The notes below the pieces were generated by a model, which saw nothing but the letters and a program-made list of their open reading frames with translations, did not search any database and had not been told where the DNA came from. The translations under genes and the position numbers were made by a program. DNA of 56,043 nucleotides from NCBI GenBank assembly GCA_947624985.1, contig CANQMO010000018.1:1-56043 (forward strand), written 5' to 3'. How positions within the stretch are numbered: position 1 is the first letter of the stretch; each line of letters begins with the position of its first letter. This document shows positions 1-7,495 of this stretch, one piece after another. The stretch comes from an uncultured Oscillospiraceae bacterium. GTDB lineage: Bacteria; Bacillota; Clostridia; Oscillospirales; Oscillospiraceae.

Positions 1-2
1 GA

Positions 3-74
3 GCTAGTGGCCAGACTCGAACTGGCGACCTGCTGATTACGAATCAGCTGCTCTACCGACTGAGCTACACTAGC
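3..74 (-). tRNA. tRNA-Thr (anticodon CGU)
   Basis: Read on the minus strand this folds as a complete cloverleaf: a 7-bp acceptor stem GCTAGTG/CACTAGC, a D-arm with AGTCGGTAGA, a 5-bp anticodon stem GCTGA/TCAGC around loop TTCGTAA (anticodon CGT, reading ACG codons) and a TpsiC arm containing TTCGAGT. CCA is not encoded directly after the acceptor stem, as usual in this group. A good promoter lies just upstream at 92-121. Confidence 0.95.
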
Positions 75-91
75 ACATCTTGTGCCCGTGT

Positions 92-121
92 ATTTTAGCA
101 TACGCGCCCCGTAGAAGTCAA
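92..121 (-). promoter_or_regulatory. sigma-A-type promoter of tRNA-Thr
   Basis: On the minus strand, -35 TTGACT (121-116) and -10 TAAAAT (97-92) are separated by 18 bp. Transcription would begin about 10 bp before the tRNA 5' end. Confidence 0.65.
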
Positions 122-547
122 CAGGAAAAATACCGTCCGCTCTGATAACGTTCCGTATTATTACTTGCAATTCTCCCGCCGCCTTCAGGCGGACGCTGCA
201 CTTTCTTTCAATTCTTCCGGCGCGGCTGCATAGACCCGCGCCGGGAAACCCGCGGTATTTCGGCGTTTTTCCCGTCCTGGCGGTTGCGATAACGACTTTA
301 CATAATTTTTAATTTCATTTATAATGCAGTAAGTTATCGACACTTTCAACAGAGATTTCAACAGATATATAATGCGGATAATAAGGGAATTTTCATAAAA
401 ATTGGAAAAATCTTCAAATTCTTCAAACGTGTCCAGAAACAAATAGTTTCAATTTTTTATTTTACATAATACGTCTATTTTCATCCATACGGGCCGATCG
501 CATGCATAGATGCAGCCTTTGGGCGTTTTGACTGCATTTTCCGGCGG
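122..547. other. AT-rich gene-free stretch upstream of tRNA-Thr and downstream of radC
   Basis: No convincing gene was found. It holds small GC hairpins (CCGCC/GGCGG near 179-191 and a CCGGCGCG stem near 219-244) and a markedly AT-rich block (about 300-480) with one DnaA-box-like word TTATCGACA near 334 followed by two ATTTCAACAG/CTTTCAACAG words. An 85-codon minus-strand reading frame here has no recognisable domain and AT-driven composition; I regard it as non-coding. Confidence 0.4.
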
Positions 548-1225
548 TCAGCAGGGGATGAGCCCGCTGTCCGCCATGGACACGAAGTCGTCTCCGGCCA
601 CCACGATGTGGTCCGAGAGGGTCACGCCCACCTGGGCCAGGACCTGCCGGACCCGGAGCGTGGCCGCCACGTCCTCTTTGGAGGGCAGGGCAAGACCGCT
701 GGTGTGGTTGTGGGCCAGGAGCACATAGGTGGCGTTCTTCTCCAGGGCGATCTGGGTGATCCGCCGGAGATTCACCCCCACGGAAACGGTGTCGCCCCGA
801 TTGATCTCCCGGCAGTCCAGCAGCGCCAGCTTGGCATCCAGACAGACCATATACATGACCTCGTCCGGGCAGTTGATGAACCGGGGCAGCAGGAACCTCC
901 CCGCGGCGGCGCTGTCGGGCAGGATATGTCCGGGGGCCGTCTTGGCGATGGAGTACCGGCGGGCCAGAGCCGGCACCAAATGGATGAGCACGGCGGCGTT
1001 GTCGCCAATGCCTTTCACCCTTTTCAGCGCGTCCGGCGACGCGTCGAAGACCCCGTCCAGACTGCCGAAGGCGTCCAGCAGCCGGTGGGCCAGCACGTTG
1101 GTGTCCTGCCGGGGCAGCGCGTAAAAAAGCAGCAGCTCCAGCACGTTGTGGTCGGCAAAGCCGTCCAGGCCCTGCCGGAGGAATCGGTCCTTCAGCCGCT
1201 GTCTGTGTCCTGTGTGCTCATTCAT
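548..1225 (-). CDS. radC: RadC-family JAB/MPN domain protein
   Basis: A 225-residue RadC (UPF0758) protein: an N-terminal helix-hairpin-helix-like region (residues ~20-95, with KRVKGIGDNAA) followed by a JAMM/MPN metalloprotease-like fold. The metal motif LAHNHTSG (170-177) followed by PSKED matches the family HxHPSG...PSxxD pattern, with Thr where Pro is usual. The ATG at 1225 was chosen over an upstream in-frame start (1279) because GGAG sits 9-10 bases before it and the family starts here. Despite the historical name, a DNA-repair role is not established for the family. It is divergent from rodA. Confidence 0.9.
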   Translation of the reverse strand: MNEHTGHRQRLKDRFLRQGLDGFADHNVLELLLFYALPRQDTNVLAHRLLDAFGSLDGVFDASPDALKRVKGIGDNAAVLIHLVPALARRYSIAKTAPGHILPDSAAAGRFLLPRFINCPDEVMYMVCLDAKLALLDCREINRGDTVSVGVNLRRITQIALEKNATYVLLAHNHTSGLALPSKEDVAATLRVRQVLAQVGVTLSDHIVVAGDDFVSMADSGLIPC

Positions 1226-1272
1226 CGTCTTGCTCCGCTTTCTCTGTTTACAGATTCTTAAAGTTGAAACCG

Positions 1273-1301
1273 TTGCCACGCAACGGCGAATATGCTATAC
1301 T
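1273..1301 (+). promoter_or_regulatory. promoter of rodA
   Basis: -35 TTGCCA (1273-1278), 17-bp spacer, -10 TATACT (1296-1301), about 50 bp before the rodA start. Confidence 0.6.
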
Positions 1302-1351
1302 GATGACCGGATATCGACGGGATATGACCCGATGTAAGGAGGACGAACCCC

Positions 1352-2509
1352 ATGAAGCTGAAGCTGTCCGACATCCGCAGCTTTCTCAAGCGGGCGGACA
1401 TGCTGCTGTTCTTTTTGTGCCTGGCCGCGGCGGTCATGGGCCTTGTGGCCATCTCCAGCGCCACCCGTACCATGGGCCGGTCCCTGATATATGTGCAGTC
1501 CTTTGCGCTGATCATCGGCATAGTGCTGTATTTTCTGTTCACGCTCATCGACGCGGACATTTTCGCGGACCAGTGGCCGCTGCTGCTGGTGGTGGAGATC
1601 GGTCTTATCCTGCTGCTGGCGGTGGTCGGCAGCGAGGATGATACCGGCAACCGGGCCTGGCTCCGCTTTCTCGGTATCGGCATCCAGCCGGCCGAGGTGG
1701 TGAAGGTCATCTACATCGTTCTGACGGCCAAACATCTCACATATTTAAAAGAATACCGCTCGCTGAGCTCGCCCCTGTCCGTGTTCCAGCTGGTGGCCCA
1801 TCTGGGGTTCCTGTTCGCGCTGTACATGGTCATCTCCGGCGACCTGGGAAACGCGCTGGTGTTTTTCTTCATTTTCCTGGTGATGGTGTTCGCGGCGGGC
1901 GTAAAGCTGTACTGGTTTTTGTTCGGCGCGGCGGCCATGGCGCTGGCCATCCCGCTGGCCTGGAACTTCGTGTTCTCCGACAACCAGAAGGAGCGTATCC
2001 TGGCGCCCTACCTGCCGGACGCCATCGACCCCACCGGCTACGGTATCAACTGGGAGCCCACCCGGGCCAAGCTGGCCCTGTCCTCCGGACGGCTGTGGGG
2101 CACCGGCCTCTATCAGGGCACCCAGACCCAGACCGCCTCGGGCGGTCTGCGGAGCAAGCACGCGGACTATATCTTCGCCTGTATCGGCGAGGAGATGGGG
2201 ATGGTGGGCTGTATCGTGGTGATCCTGCTGCTGATGGCCATCATCATCCGGTGCGTATATGTGGGCCTGCACTGCCAGAGCACGTTCGGCATGCTGGTGT
2301 GCATGGGCATGGCCGCCATGATCTGCTTCCAGCTTTTCAACAGCGTGGGCATGTGCACGGGCCTGACCCCGGTCATCGGCCTGACGCTGCCCTTTTTCAG
2401 CTACGGCGGCTCGTCGCTGTTCACCATGTTTGCCGCCATGGGGATCGTCTCCGGCATCCGATACCGGCCAAAACCGACACAGTTCCGCTCTTACGGGGCG
2501 GACTTCTGA
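1352..2509 (+). CDS. rodA: Rod-shape-determining SEDS protein RodA
   Basis: A 385-residue polytopic membrane protein of the SEDS (FtsW/RodA/SpoVE) family, the peptidoglycan glycosyltransferases that polymerise lipid II with a partner class B PBP. Roughly ten hydrophobic segments are visible. SEDS signatures include the NRAWLRF...QPAEVVK block, SGDLGNALVF (periplasmic Asp of the active loop), GTGLYQGTQTQ (RodA-type rather than FtsW-type), KHADYIFACIGEEMG and the C-terminal PFFSYGGSSL. RBS AAGGAGG lies upstream of the ATG. It is a single-gene unit closed by the terminator at 2515. A second, FHA-fused SEDS protein lies 2 kb downstream. Confidence 0.93.
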   Translation: MKLKLSDIRSFLKRADMLLFFLCLAAAVMGLVAISSATRTMGRSLIYVQSFALIIGIVLYFLFTLIDADIFADQWPLLLVVEIGLILLLAVVGSEDDTGNRAWLRFLGIGIQPAEVVKVIYIVLTAKHLTYLKEYRSLSSPLSVFQLVAHLGFLFALYMVISGDLGNALVFFFIFLVMVFAAGVKLYWFLFGAAAMALAIPLAWNFVFSDNQKERILAPYLPDAIDPTGYGINWEPTRAKLALSSGRLWGTGLYQGTQTQTASGGLRSKHADYIFACIGEEMGMVGCIVVILLLMAIIIRCVYVGLHCQSTFGMLVCMGMAAMICFQLFNSVGMCTGLTPVIGLTLPFFSYGGSSLFTMFAAMGIVSGIRYRPKPTQFRSYGADF

Positions 2510-2514
2510 GTGAA

Positions 2515-2546
2515 AAAAGCAGCAGACATGTATCTGCTGCTTTTTG
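2515..2546. terminator. bidirectional rho-independent terminator
   Basis: Stem GCAGCAGA (2519-2526)/TCTGCTGC (2533-2540) with an A-run before and a T-run after, so it can serve both rodA and the converging DUF975 gene. Confidence 0.85.
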
Positions 2547-2551
2547 CTGTC

Positions 2552-3352
2552 TTACACCCCCGGCTCCACCGGCGGGGCGTTGCGGGCCATGAAATCGGTC
2601 ATGAGCGTATCGTAGAAGCCGGCGCCGGTGACCTGTACATAGACGCTGACCCATACCGCCAGGATCAGCCCCACCAGGGGCAGCAGCGCGCTCAGCAGCG
2701 CCCAGCCCAGAAAGCTCATATCCAGCACGAAGAGCTGCCACCGGTGGCCCCGCATGACCTCCCGGCTCAGGGCCACGCACTGGAAACAGCCCGCCCCCGG
2801 GTTGTCCAGCATGATGTAGACCGCCAGCCGGTAGGAGTAGTCGGCCATGATCGCCGGGATGAGAAGGGGCAGGCCCGCCGCCAGCCACCAGAGATGGCCG
2901 GTGAGAACGATCAGCGCCGACACCGGCACCACATACAGCAGCGACCACAGCGACACGAAAAGCGACGGCAGCAGCCGTATCCATATGGCCCGGAAGAACA
3001 CGCCAAAGGCGTCGAAGATGTCGCCGCAGCCGGCCTTTTCCCGCCGCCAGATCCGCAGGGCGTATATCACGAAGCCCACCGTCAGCTCCAGCGTCATGAT
3101 CTCCAGCGCCACCTCCAGCACCCGGCCCGCTATGCCGCCCATAGGCCGCGGCTCCACATAGGTCACCGTGCCCTCCGCGGCGGACATGAGCATGGTCCGA
3201 TAGGCCGACAGCGCGCCGCTTATACTGAGCGACAGGACGCTGATCCCCAGCGTCACAAGACCCAGCAGCAGCGCTACCCAGAAGGGATTGGGCCGGGCCT
3301 GGCGCATGGCCTCCCGGGCGGTCGATTTCAGATGTTTTCTGTCCATTTCCAC
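2552..3352 (-). CDS. DUF975 family integral membrane protein
   Basis: A 266-residue protein with about six hydrophobic segments and the hallmarks of DUF975: an N-terminal cytoplasmic R/K-rich start (RKHLKSTAREAM), a DIFDAFGVFFRAIW block, REVMRGHRWQLFVLDMSF and a terminal YVQVTGAGFYDTL. Function is unknown; family members are widespread in Firmicutes. The GTG at 3352 was preferred because AAGGAGC lies about 10 bases upstream; an ATG two codons later is possible. It converges on rodA. Confidence 0.85.
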   Translation of the reverse strand: MEMDRKHLKSTAREAMRQARPNPFWVALLLGLVTLGISVLSLSISGALSAYRTMLMSAAEGTVTYVEPRPMGGIAGRVLEVALEIMTLELTVGFVIYALRIWRREKAGCGDIFDAFGVFFRAIWIRLLPSLFVSLWSLLYVVPVSALIVLTGHLWWLAAGLPLLIPAIMADYSYRLAVYIMLDNPGAGCFQCVALSREVMRGHRWQLFVLDMSFLGWALLSALLPLVGLILAVWVSVYVQVTGAGFYDTLMTDFMARNAPPVEPGV

Positions 3353-3369
3353 AGCTTATACGCTCCTTT

Positions 3370-3885
3370 TCACCGGTTACGTCCGATCTGATATTTCTCC
3401 AGCGCCCGGACCAGGTACATGGTCCCCAGACCGGTGAAAGCGCCGGTGACGATGGCCGCGGCCAGCAGCGCCGGTCCGTACCAGAAGATGGCCGCCGTGC
3501 GGGTGACCGCCGCCGCCGCCAGAAGCTGGCCGGCGTTGTGGGCGATGGCGCCGAACACGCTGACAACCCACAGCAGCTTTTCCGGGAACAGTCCCAGCAG
3601 CGCCCCCATCACGGCCCATGACAGAACGCCCCCCGCCAGCGAGAACAGTATGGCGGAAAAGCTCCCGGCGAACAGGGCGGACAAAACGATCCGCGCCAGC
3701 AGTATGCACCCGGCCTCCTTCCGCCCCATCACCACCATGGCGGTGAGCGTGACGACGCTGGCAAGACCCAGCTTCACCCCCGGCACGGGCACCGGCGCGG
3801 GTATCTGGCCCTCGATGACCCATACCGTCAGCTCCAGCGCCGTCAGCAGTGCCATGAATACGAGTTTTTGCGTCTTACCTCTCAT
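3370..3885 (-). CDS. Gx transporter family protein (heptaprenyl diphosphate synthase component I-like)
   Basis: A 171-residue, five- to six-helix membrane protein. Opening MRGKTQKLVFMALLTALEL and the GVKLGLASVVTL segment are typical of the Gx transporter/Hpre_diP_synt_I family, an ECF-S-like small transporter fold; its substrate is unknown. A longer in-frame reading (to 4203) only runs antisense-like across the neighbouring gene and was rejected. The ATG at 3885 overlaps the TGA of the upstream NusG-II gene (ATGA), so the two are translationally coupled, a conserved pairing in Clostridia. Confidence 0.85.
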   Translation of the reverse strand: MRGKTQKLVFMALLTALELTVWVIEGQIPAPVPVPGVKLGLASVVTLTAMVVMGRKEAGCILLARIVLSALFAGSFSAILFSLAGGVLSWAVMGALLGLFPEKLLWVVSVFGAIAHNAGQLLAAAAVTRTAAIFWYGPALLAAAIVTGAFTGLGTMYLVRALEKYQIGRNR

Positions 3886-4223
3886 GGCTCTCCTATCCGG
3901 ATCACCAGCCTGTGGGGCAGGCATACGATGGGGATGGCCCCGTCCGATATGGCCCCCTGCTTCACACAGTCCTGATGGGGGCAGTCCGCGTCCGTGACCC
4001 GGATGGACCCCGGGGACACCTGCACGGTGTTCCAGCCGTCGGGCGTCTCCACCGTGAACGAATAGGGCTCGGCCACGGCGCCCAGGTCTACCGTGCGGTA
4101 CAGCGCCCCGTCCACATAGATGGCCGCCGACCGGACGGCCGGACCGTGCAGCAGGTAAATGCCCGCGCCCAGGGCGGCCAGCGCCCCGAACAGCACGACC
4201 CAAAAAAGAGTTTTCCCTTTCAT
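3882..4223 (-). CDS. NusG domain II-containing protein
   Basis: A 113-residue protein with one N-terminal membrane anchor (residues ~6-26) and an extracytoplasmic NusG_II domain ending in the family's two-part signature DADCPHQDCVKQG...CLPHRLVI, whose Cys and His residues look suited to metal or redox chemistry. The family is often next to Gx transporter or flavin-transfer genes; function is unproven. No Shine-Dalgarno sequence precedes the ATG, and the promoter -10 ends only seven bases before it, so the message is probably leaderless. Confidence 0.85.
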   Translation of the reverse strand: MKGKTLFWVVLFGALAALGAGIYLLHGPAVRSAAIYVDGALYRTVDLGAVAEPYSFTVETPDGWNTVQVSPGSIRVTDADCPHQDCVKQGAISDGAIPIVCLPHRLVIRIGEP

Positions 4224-4225
4224 AG

Positions 4226-4254
4226 TTTACATTTTAGTTACAATATCGTATAAT
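4226..4254 (+). promoter_or_regulatory. promoter of the FHA-SEDS/PBP operon
   Basis: Near-consensus TTTACA (4226-4231), 17-bp spacer, TATAAT (4249-4254). It lies almost wholly within the oppositely directed promoter at 4231-4259, so polymerase could occupy only one at a time. Confidence 0.7.
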
Positions 4255-4259
4255 GTCAA
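4231..4259 (-). promoter_or_regulatory. promoter of NusG-II/Gx transporter operon
   Basis: Minus-strand TTGACA (4259-4254), 17-bp spacer, TAAAAT (4236-4231). The predicted start point coincides with the ATG at 4223. Confidence 0.7.
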
Positions 4260-4333
4260 TAAGATTCTGCGGCAAACCGCCCGGAAAAGTGACGGGCGCG
4301 GCGATATGCTTCTTGCGGAAGGGGGCATGGAGG

Positions 4334-6172
4334 TTGCAACTGGATATCGTGACGTTGATCTTTGGCCAGGCCTCCGGCACGCTGGCGAACATCTCCCGGT
4401 ACATCCTGCCGCTGGTGGGGCTGGCCATCGTGACCCGGTGCGTGCGCAGCATGCTCCGGGAGCGGTACGAGCCGGAGACGTGGGCATATCTGTATCTGGC
4501 GGGGAACGTGATGATACCTCTGCGGCACTGGGAGTGTATCCTGGGCCGGGCCCGGTCCGTGGACGGCCAGGTGGACGACCCCTCCGTGGAGCGCATGCAC
4601 GCCTGTCTCATCCGCAGCCCCCGGGGGGACTGGACGGTCTACAATCTGGGCCGGGGGGAGACCTATGTGAACGGGGAACCGGTCCAGCCCGGCGGCGCGG
4701 CCATCCAGGACGCGGACGTGCTGACCCTGGGGCAGGTATCCGCCCGGTTCGTGGACCTGACGGAGGAGGAGCGGTCCGCTCTTTTGAAGTACCGGCACGC
4801 CCCCGGACGGCGGGTGCGGCCCGGGGTGACCATGCTGCTGCTGACCGTGTTTCAGATACTGCTGCTTTTGCAGCAGCTTACCTACAACCCGGGCGCCGGG
4901 ATCGGGGTGGCCATGGCCTTCGGTATCCTGGCCACGGCCCAGTGGAGCTATTTCGCCGTGGTGCGTATCACCGGGCAGACGGGCTTTGAGCCGGAGATAC
5001 TGGCGCTGTTCCTGTCCACGGTGGGCATGAGCGTCGCGGCCTCCAAGACCCCGGACGATATGCTCAAATACATCATCCTGTTTGTGGTGTCCCTGGGGCT
5101 TTTCGTGTTCATGTGCCTTTGGATACGGGACCTGAAGCGGGTCAAGTCCGTGCGGCTTTACGCCTTTTTCGCGGCGGTGATCCTGCTGGCGGTGACGCTG
5201 GTGCTGGCCCCGGAGCGCAACGGCGCCAGAAGCTGGCTGGAGTTCGGCAGCTTCACCATCCAGCCGTCGGAATTCGTGAAGGTGCTGTACATATACGCCG
5301 GCGCGGCCACGCTGGATAGGCTGTTCGTGAACCGGAACCTTATCTTTTACATCGGCTTCTCCGCCGCCTGCGTGGGGCTGCTGGCCCTGATGGGCGACTT
5401 CGGAACGGCGCTGGTGTTTTTCGTGACGTTTTTGGTGATCTCCTTCATGCGCTCGGGCAACTTCGCCACGGTGTTTCTGGCCGTGGCGGGGGCGGTGCTG
5501 GGCGTGATGCTGGTGGTGACGGTCAAGCCCCATGTGGTGGCCCGGTTCGAGACCTGGGGCCATGTGTGGGAGGACATCTACGGCGCGGGCTATCAGCAGG
5601 TGCGGGCCATGAGCGCCGCCGCCAGCGGCGGGCTGTTCGGCCAGGGGGCCGGCAACGGGTGGCTGGTGGATATCTACGCCGCCGAGACGGATATGGTCTT
5701 CGCGGTGATCTGCGAGGAGATGGGGCTCATCACCGGCCTTTGCTGCGTGGGGTCTCTGCTGGCCCTGGCGGGGTTCGTGGTGAAAAACGCCTCCTCGGGC
5801 CGCTCCAGCTACTTCGTCATCGCCGGCGCCGCCACCATGAGCATGATGCTGGTGCAGGTGATACTGAACGTATACGGGACCATGGATATCCTGCCATTCA
5901 CCGGCGTCACGTTCCCCTTCGCGTCGGTGGGCGGCAGCAGCCTGATCGCCTGCTGGATGCTGCTGGCCTTCGTGAAGGGCGCGGACATGCGGGCCAACGC
6001 CAGCTTTGCCGTGAAGCGGCCGGAGCGGTTCTCCGGCGGCGTGGGCGTGGACGACGACGGGTATGACGCCGGCGGCTACGAGGGCGGTCACTATGACGGC
6101 GACGGCTACGATGATGACGGCTACGACGGCGACGGCTATGACGGATATTACTATCCGGGAGGACGCGGATGA
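4334..6172 (+). CDS. FHA domain-SEDS (FtsW/RodA) fusion protein
   Basis: About 612 residues. An N-terminal membrane helix is followed by a cytoplasmic FHA domain (about residues 60-145; LGRARS, DDPSVERMHACL, NLGRGETYVNG), a phosphothreonine reader. A SEDS glycosyltransferase domain of about ten helices follows (RSWLEFGSFTIQPSEFVK, MGDFGTALVF, YQQVRAM, AVICEEMG, PFASVGGSS). The C-terminal ~40 residues are a Gly/Asp/Tyr-rich tail. The start is uncertain: an ATG at 4253 lies inside the promoter -10, so initiation is likelier at TTG 4334, CTG 4340 or GTG 4349 next to GGAGG (4329-4333). It overlaps the PBP gene by ATGA. A Ser/Thr kinase-regulated peptidoglycan polymerase is the inferred role. Confidence 0.88.
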   Translation: MQLDIVTLIFGQASGTLANISRYILPLVGLAIVTRCVRSMLRERYEPETWAYLYLAGNVMIPLRHWECILGRARSVDGQVDDPSVERMHACLIRSPRGDWTVYNLGRGETYVNGEPVQPGGAAIQDADVLTLGQVSARFVDLTEEERSALLKYRHAPGRRVRPGVTMLLLTVFQILLLLQQLTYNPGAGIGVAMAFGILATAQWSYFAVVRITGQTGFEPEILALFLSTVGMSVAASKTPDDMLKYIILFVVSLGLFVFMCLWIRDLKRVKSVRLYAFFAAVILLAVTLVLAPERNGARSWLEFGSFTIQPSEFVKVLYIYAGAATLDRLFVNRNLIFYIGFSAACVGLLALMGDFGTALVFFVTFLVISFMRSGNFATVFLAVAGAVLGVMLVVTVKPHVVARFETWGHVWEDIYGAGYQQVRAMSAAASGGLFGQGAGNGWLVDIYAAETDMVFAVICEEMGLITGLCCVGSLLALAGFVVKNASSGRSSYFVIAGAATMSMMLVQVILNVYGTMDILPFTGVTFPFASVGGSSLIACWMLLAFVKGADMRANASFAVKRPERFSGGVGVDDDGYDAGGYEGGHYDGDGYDDDGYDGDGYDGYYYPGGRG

Positions 6173-7494
6173 AGAAAGTGACGAAACGCGCCTTCGCGGT
6201 GCTGCTTCTGGCCGCCCTGGTGGTGGCCGGCATGGGCGTGTATCTGTTCCGTCTGGTGACGGACGGCGGCGACTGGGCCGCCTTTTACGCCAACGACAGC
6301 GTGTACACCAACGGCGTTTTGAACCGGGGGTCCGTCACGGACCGGAACGGGGTGGTGCTTGCCTCCGCCGGGGAGGACGCCTTCCACTACGCCGACGACA
6401 GCACGGTACGCCGGGCCTGCCTGCATGTGGTGGGCGATCTGGACGGCAACATCGGCACCAGCGTCCTGTCCATTTTCCGGGACCGGTTCATCGATTACTC
6501 CTTTTTCACCGGCACCACCACCAAGGGCGGCGCCATGAAGCTGACCGTCGACGCGGAGGTGTCCGCCGCGGCCTACGACGCCCTGAACGGGCACAGGGGC
6601 ACCGTGCTTGTGTATAACTACCGGACCGGGGAGGTCCTGTGCATGGTGTCCACCCCCGGCTGGGACCCGGAGCAGGGGATCACCTTCGATGTGAGCGACC
6701 CCGCCTATGAGGGGGCGTTCATCAACCGGGCCGTCAGCTCCACCTTCACCCCGGGCTCGGTGTTCAAGCTGGTGACTGTGGCGGCGGCGCTGGAGACCAT
6801 GCCCGACTTCTGGCAGAAAACGTATACCTGCGAGGGCAGCGACATCATCGGCGGGCAGAAGATCAACTGCGCCGGCCACCACGGGACCCTGACCGTGGAA
6901 CAGGGCCTGGCCTGCTCCTGCAACGTGGTATTCGGCCATCTGGGGGCGGAGCTCGGGGGCGCGCTCATCAGCCAGTACGCGGAAAAGTTCGGGCTCACCA
7001 CGGCGCACGCGCTGAACGCCGACATCCCCACCGCCGCCGGGAGCGTCCCCGCGGCGGAAAACGCCGGGGACGCGGCCTGGGAGGCCATCGGCCAGTACAG
7101 AGACCTTGTCAACCCCTATGCCTTCCTGCGGTTCATGGGGGCCATCGCCAACGGGGGCAAGGTGGTGGAGCCCTCCATCCTCTACGGCAAATCCAACGGC
7201 TCGGAGCAGCTCATGAGCGCCGCCACGGCTCAGACCCTGTCGGAGCTTATGAGCTACAACGTACAGTATGAGTACGGCCCGTCCAACTACCCGGGGCTGG
7301 ACCTGCACGCCAAGACCGGCACCGCCGAGGTGGGCGACGGCACGTCCCACGCCTGGTTCGCCGGCTTCATCACCAACGAGAATGCCCCCTACGCCTTCGT
7401 GGTCATGGCGGAGCGGGCCGGCAGCGGCTACGGCGTGGCGGCCCCCATCGCCAACACGGTGCTGCAAAAAGCGGTCTCCGTATCAGGTAATTGA
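6169..7494 (+). CDS. class B penicillin-binding protein (transpeptidase)
   Basis: A 441-residue protein with one N-terminal membrane anchor (residues ~8-28) and a penicillin-binding transpeptidase domain. The active-site motifs are present in order: SVFK (SxxK, following STFTPG), SCN (in ACSCNVVF) and KTGTAE. It is short for a class B PBP, having only a small pedestal region, and resembles the PBPs paired with FHA-SEDS proteins in Clostridia. The four-base overlap with the SEDS gene strongly suggests that they form a polymerase/cross-linker pair like RodA-PBP2 or FtsW-FtsI. Confidence 0.92.
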   Translation: MKKVTKRAFAVLLLAALVVAGMGVYLFRLVTDGGDWAAFYANDSVYTNGVLNRGSVTDRNGVVLASAGEDAFHYADDSTVRRACLHVVGDLDGNIGTSVLSIFRDRFIDYSFFTGTTTKGGAMKLTVDAEVSAAAYDALNGHRGTVLVYNYRTGEVLCMVSTPGWDPEQGITFDVSDPAYEGAFINRAVSSTFTPGSVFKLVTVAAALETMPDFWQKTYTCEGSDIIGGQKINCAGHHGTLTVEQGLACSCNVVFGHLGAELGGALISQYAEKFGLTTAHALNADIPTAAGSVPAAENAGDAAWEAIGQYRDLVNPYAFLRFMGAIANGGKVVEPSILYGKSNGSEQLMSAATAQTLSELMSYNVQYEYGPSNYPGLDLHAKTGTAEVGDGTSHAWFAGFITNENAPYAFVVMAERAGSGYGVAAPIANTVLQKAVSVSGN

Positions 7495-7495
7495 C

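Noticed and set aside
325-365. Possible replication origin (TTATCGACA and TTTCAACAG words)
   Set aside because: Only one degenerate DnaA-box-like word; no cluster of boxes and none of dnaA, dnaN, rpmH or mnmG nearby.
185-442. 85-codon minus-strand reading frame upstream of tRNA-Thr
   Set aside because: It spans AT-rich DNA and hairpins, has no convincing RBS or domain, and its C-terminal part is translated from palindromic GC sequence.
3886-4203. N-terminal extension of the Gx transporter frame to 4203
   Set aside because: It translates the NusG-II gene in another frame into a Gly/Arg/His-rich sequence; the internal ATG at 3885 begins a typical Gx protein.
4253-4333. ATG 4253 as start of the FHA-SEDS gene
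   Set aside because: It lies inside the -10 box of the only good promoter, so it would not be in the transcript; the first 27 residues show no family resemblance.
4256-6091. Long minus-strand frame (611 codons) opposite the FHA-SEDS gene
   Set aside because: His/Gln/Gly-rich composition typical of antisense reading through a GC-rich gene; the plus-strand gene has full domain support. The same reasoning rejects the long antisense frame at 47041-49116.
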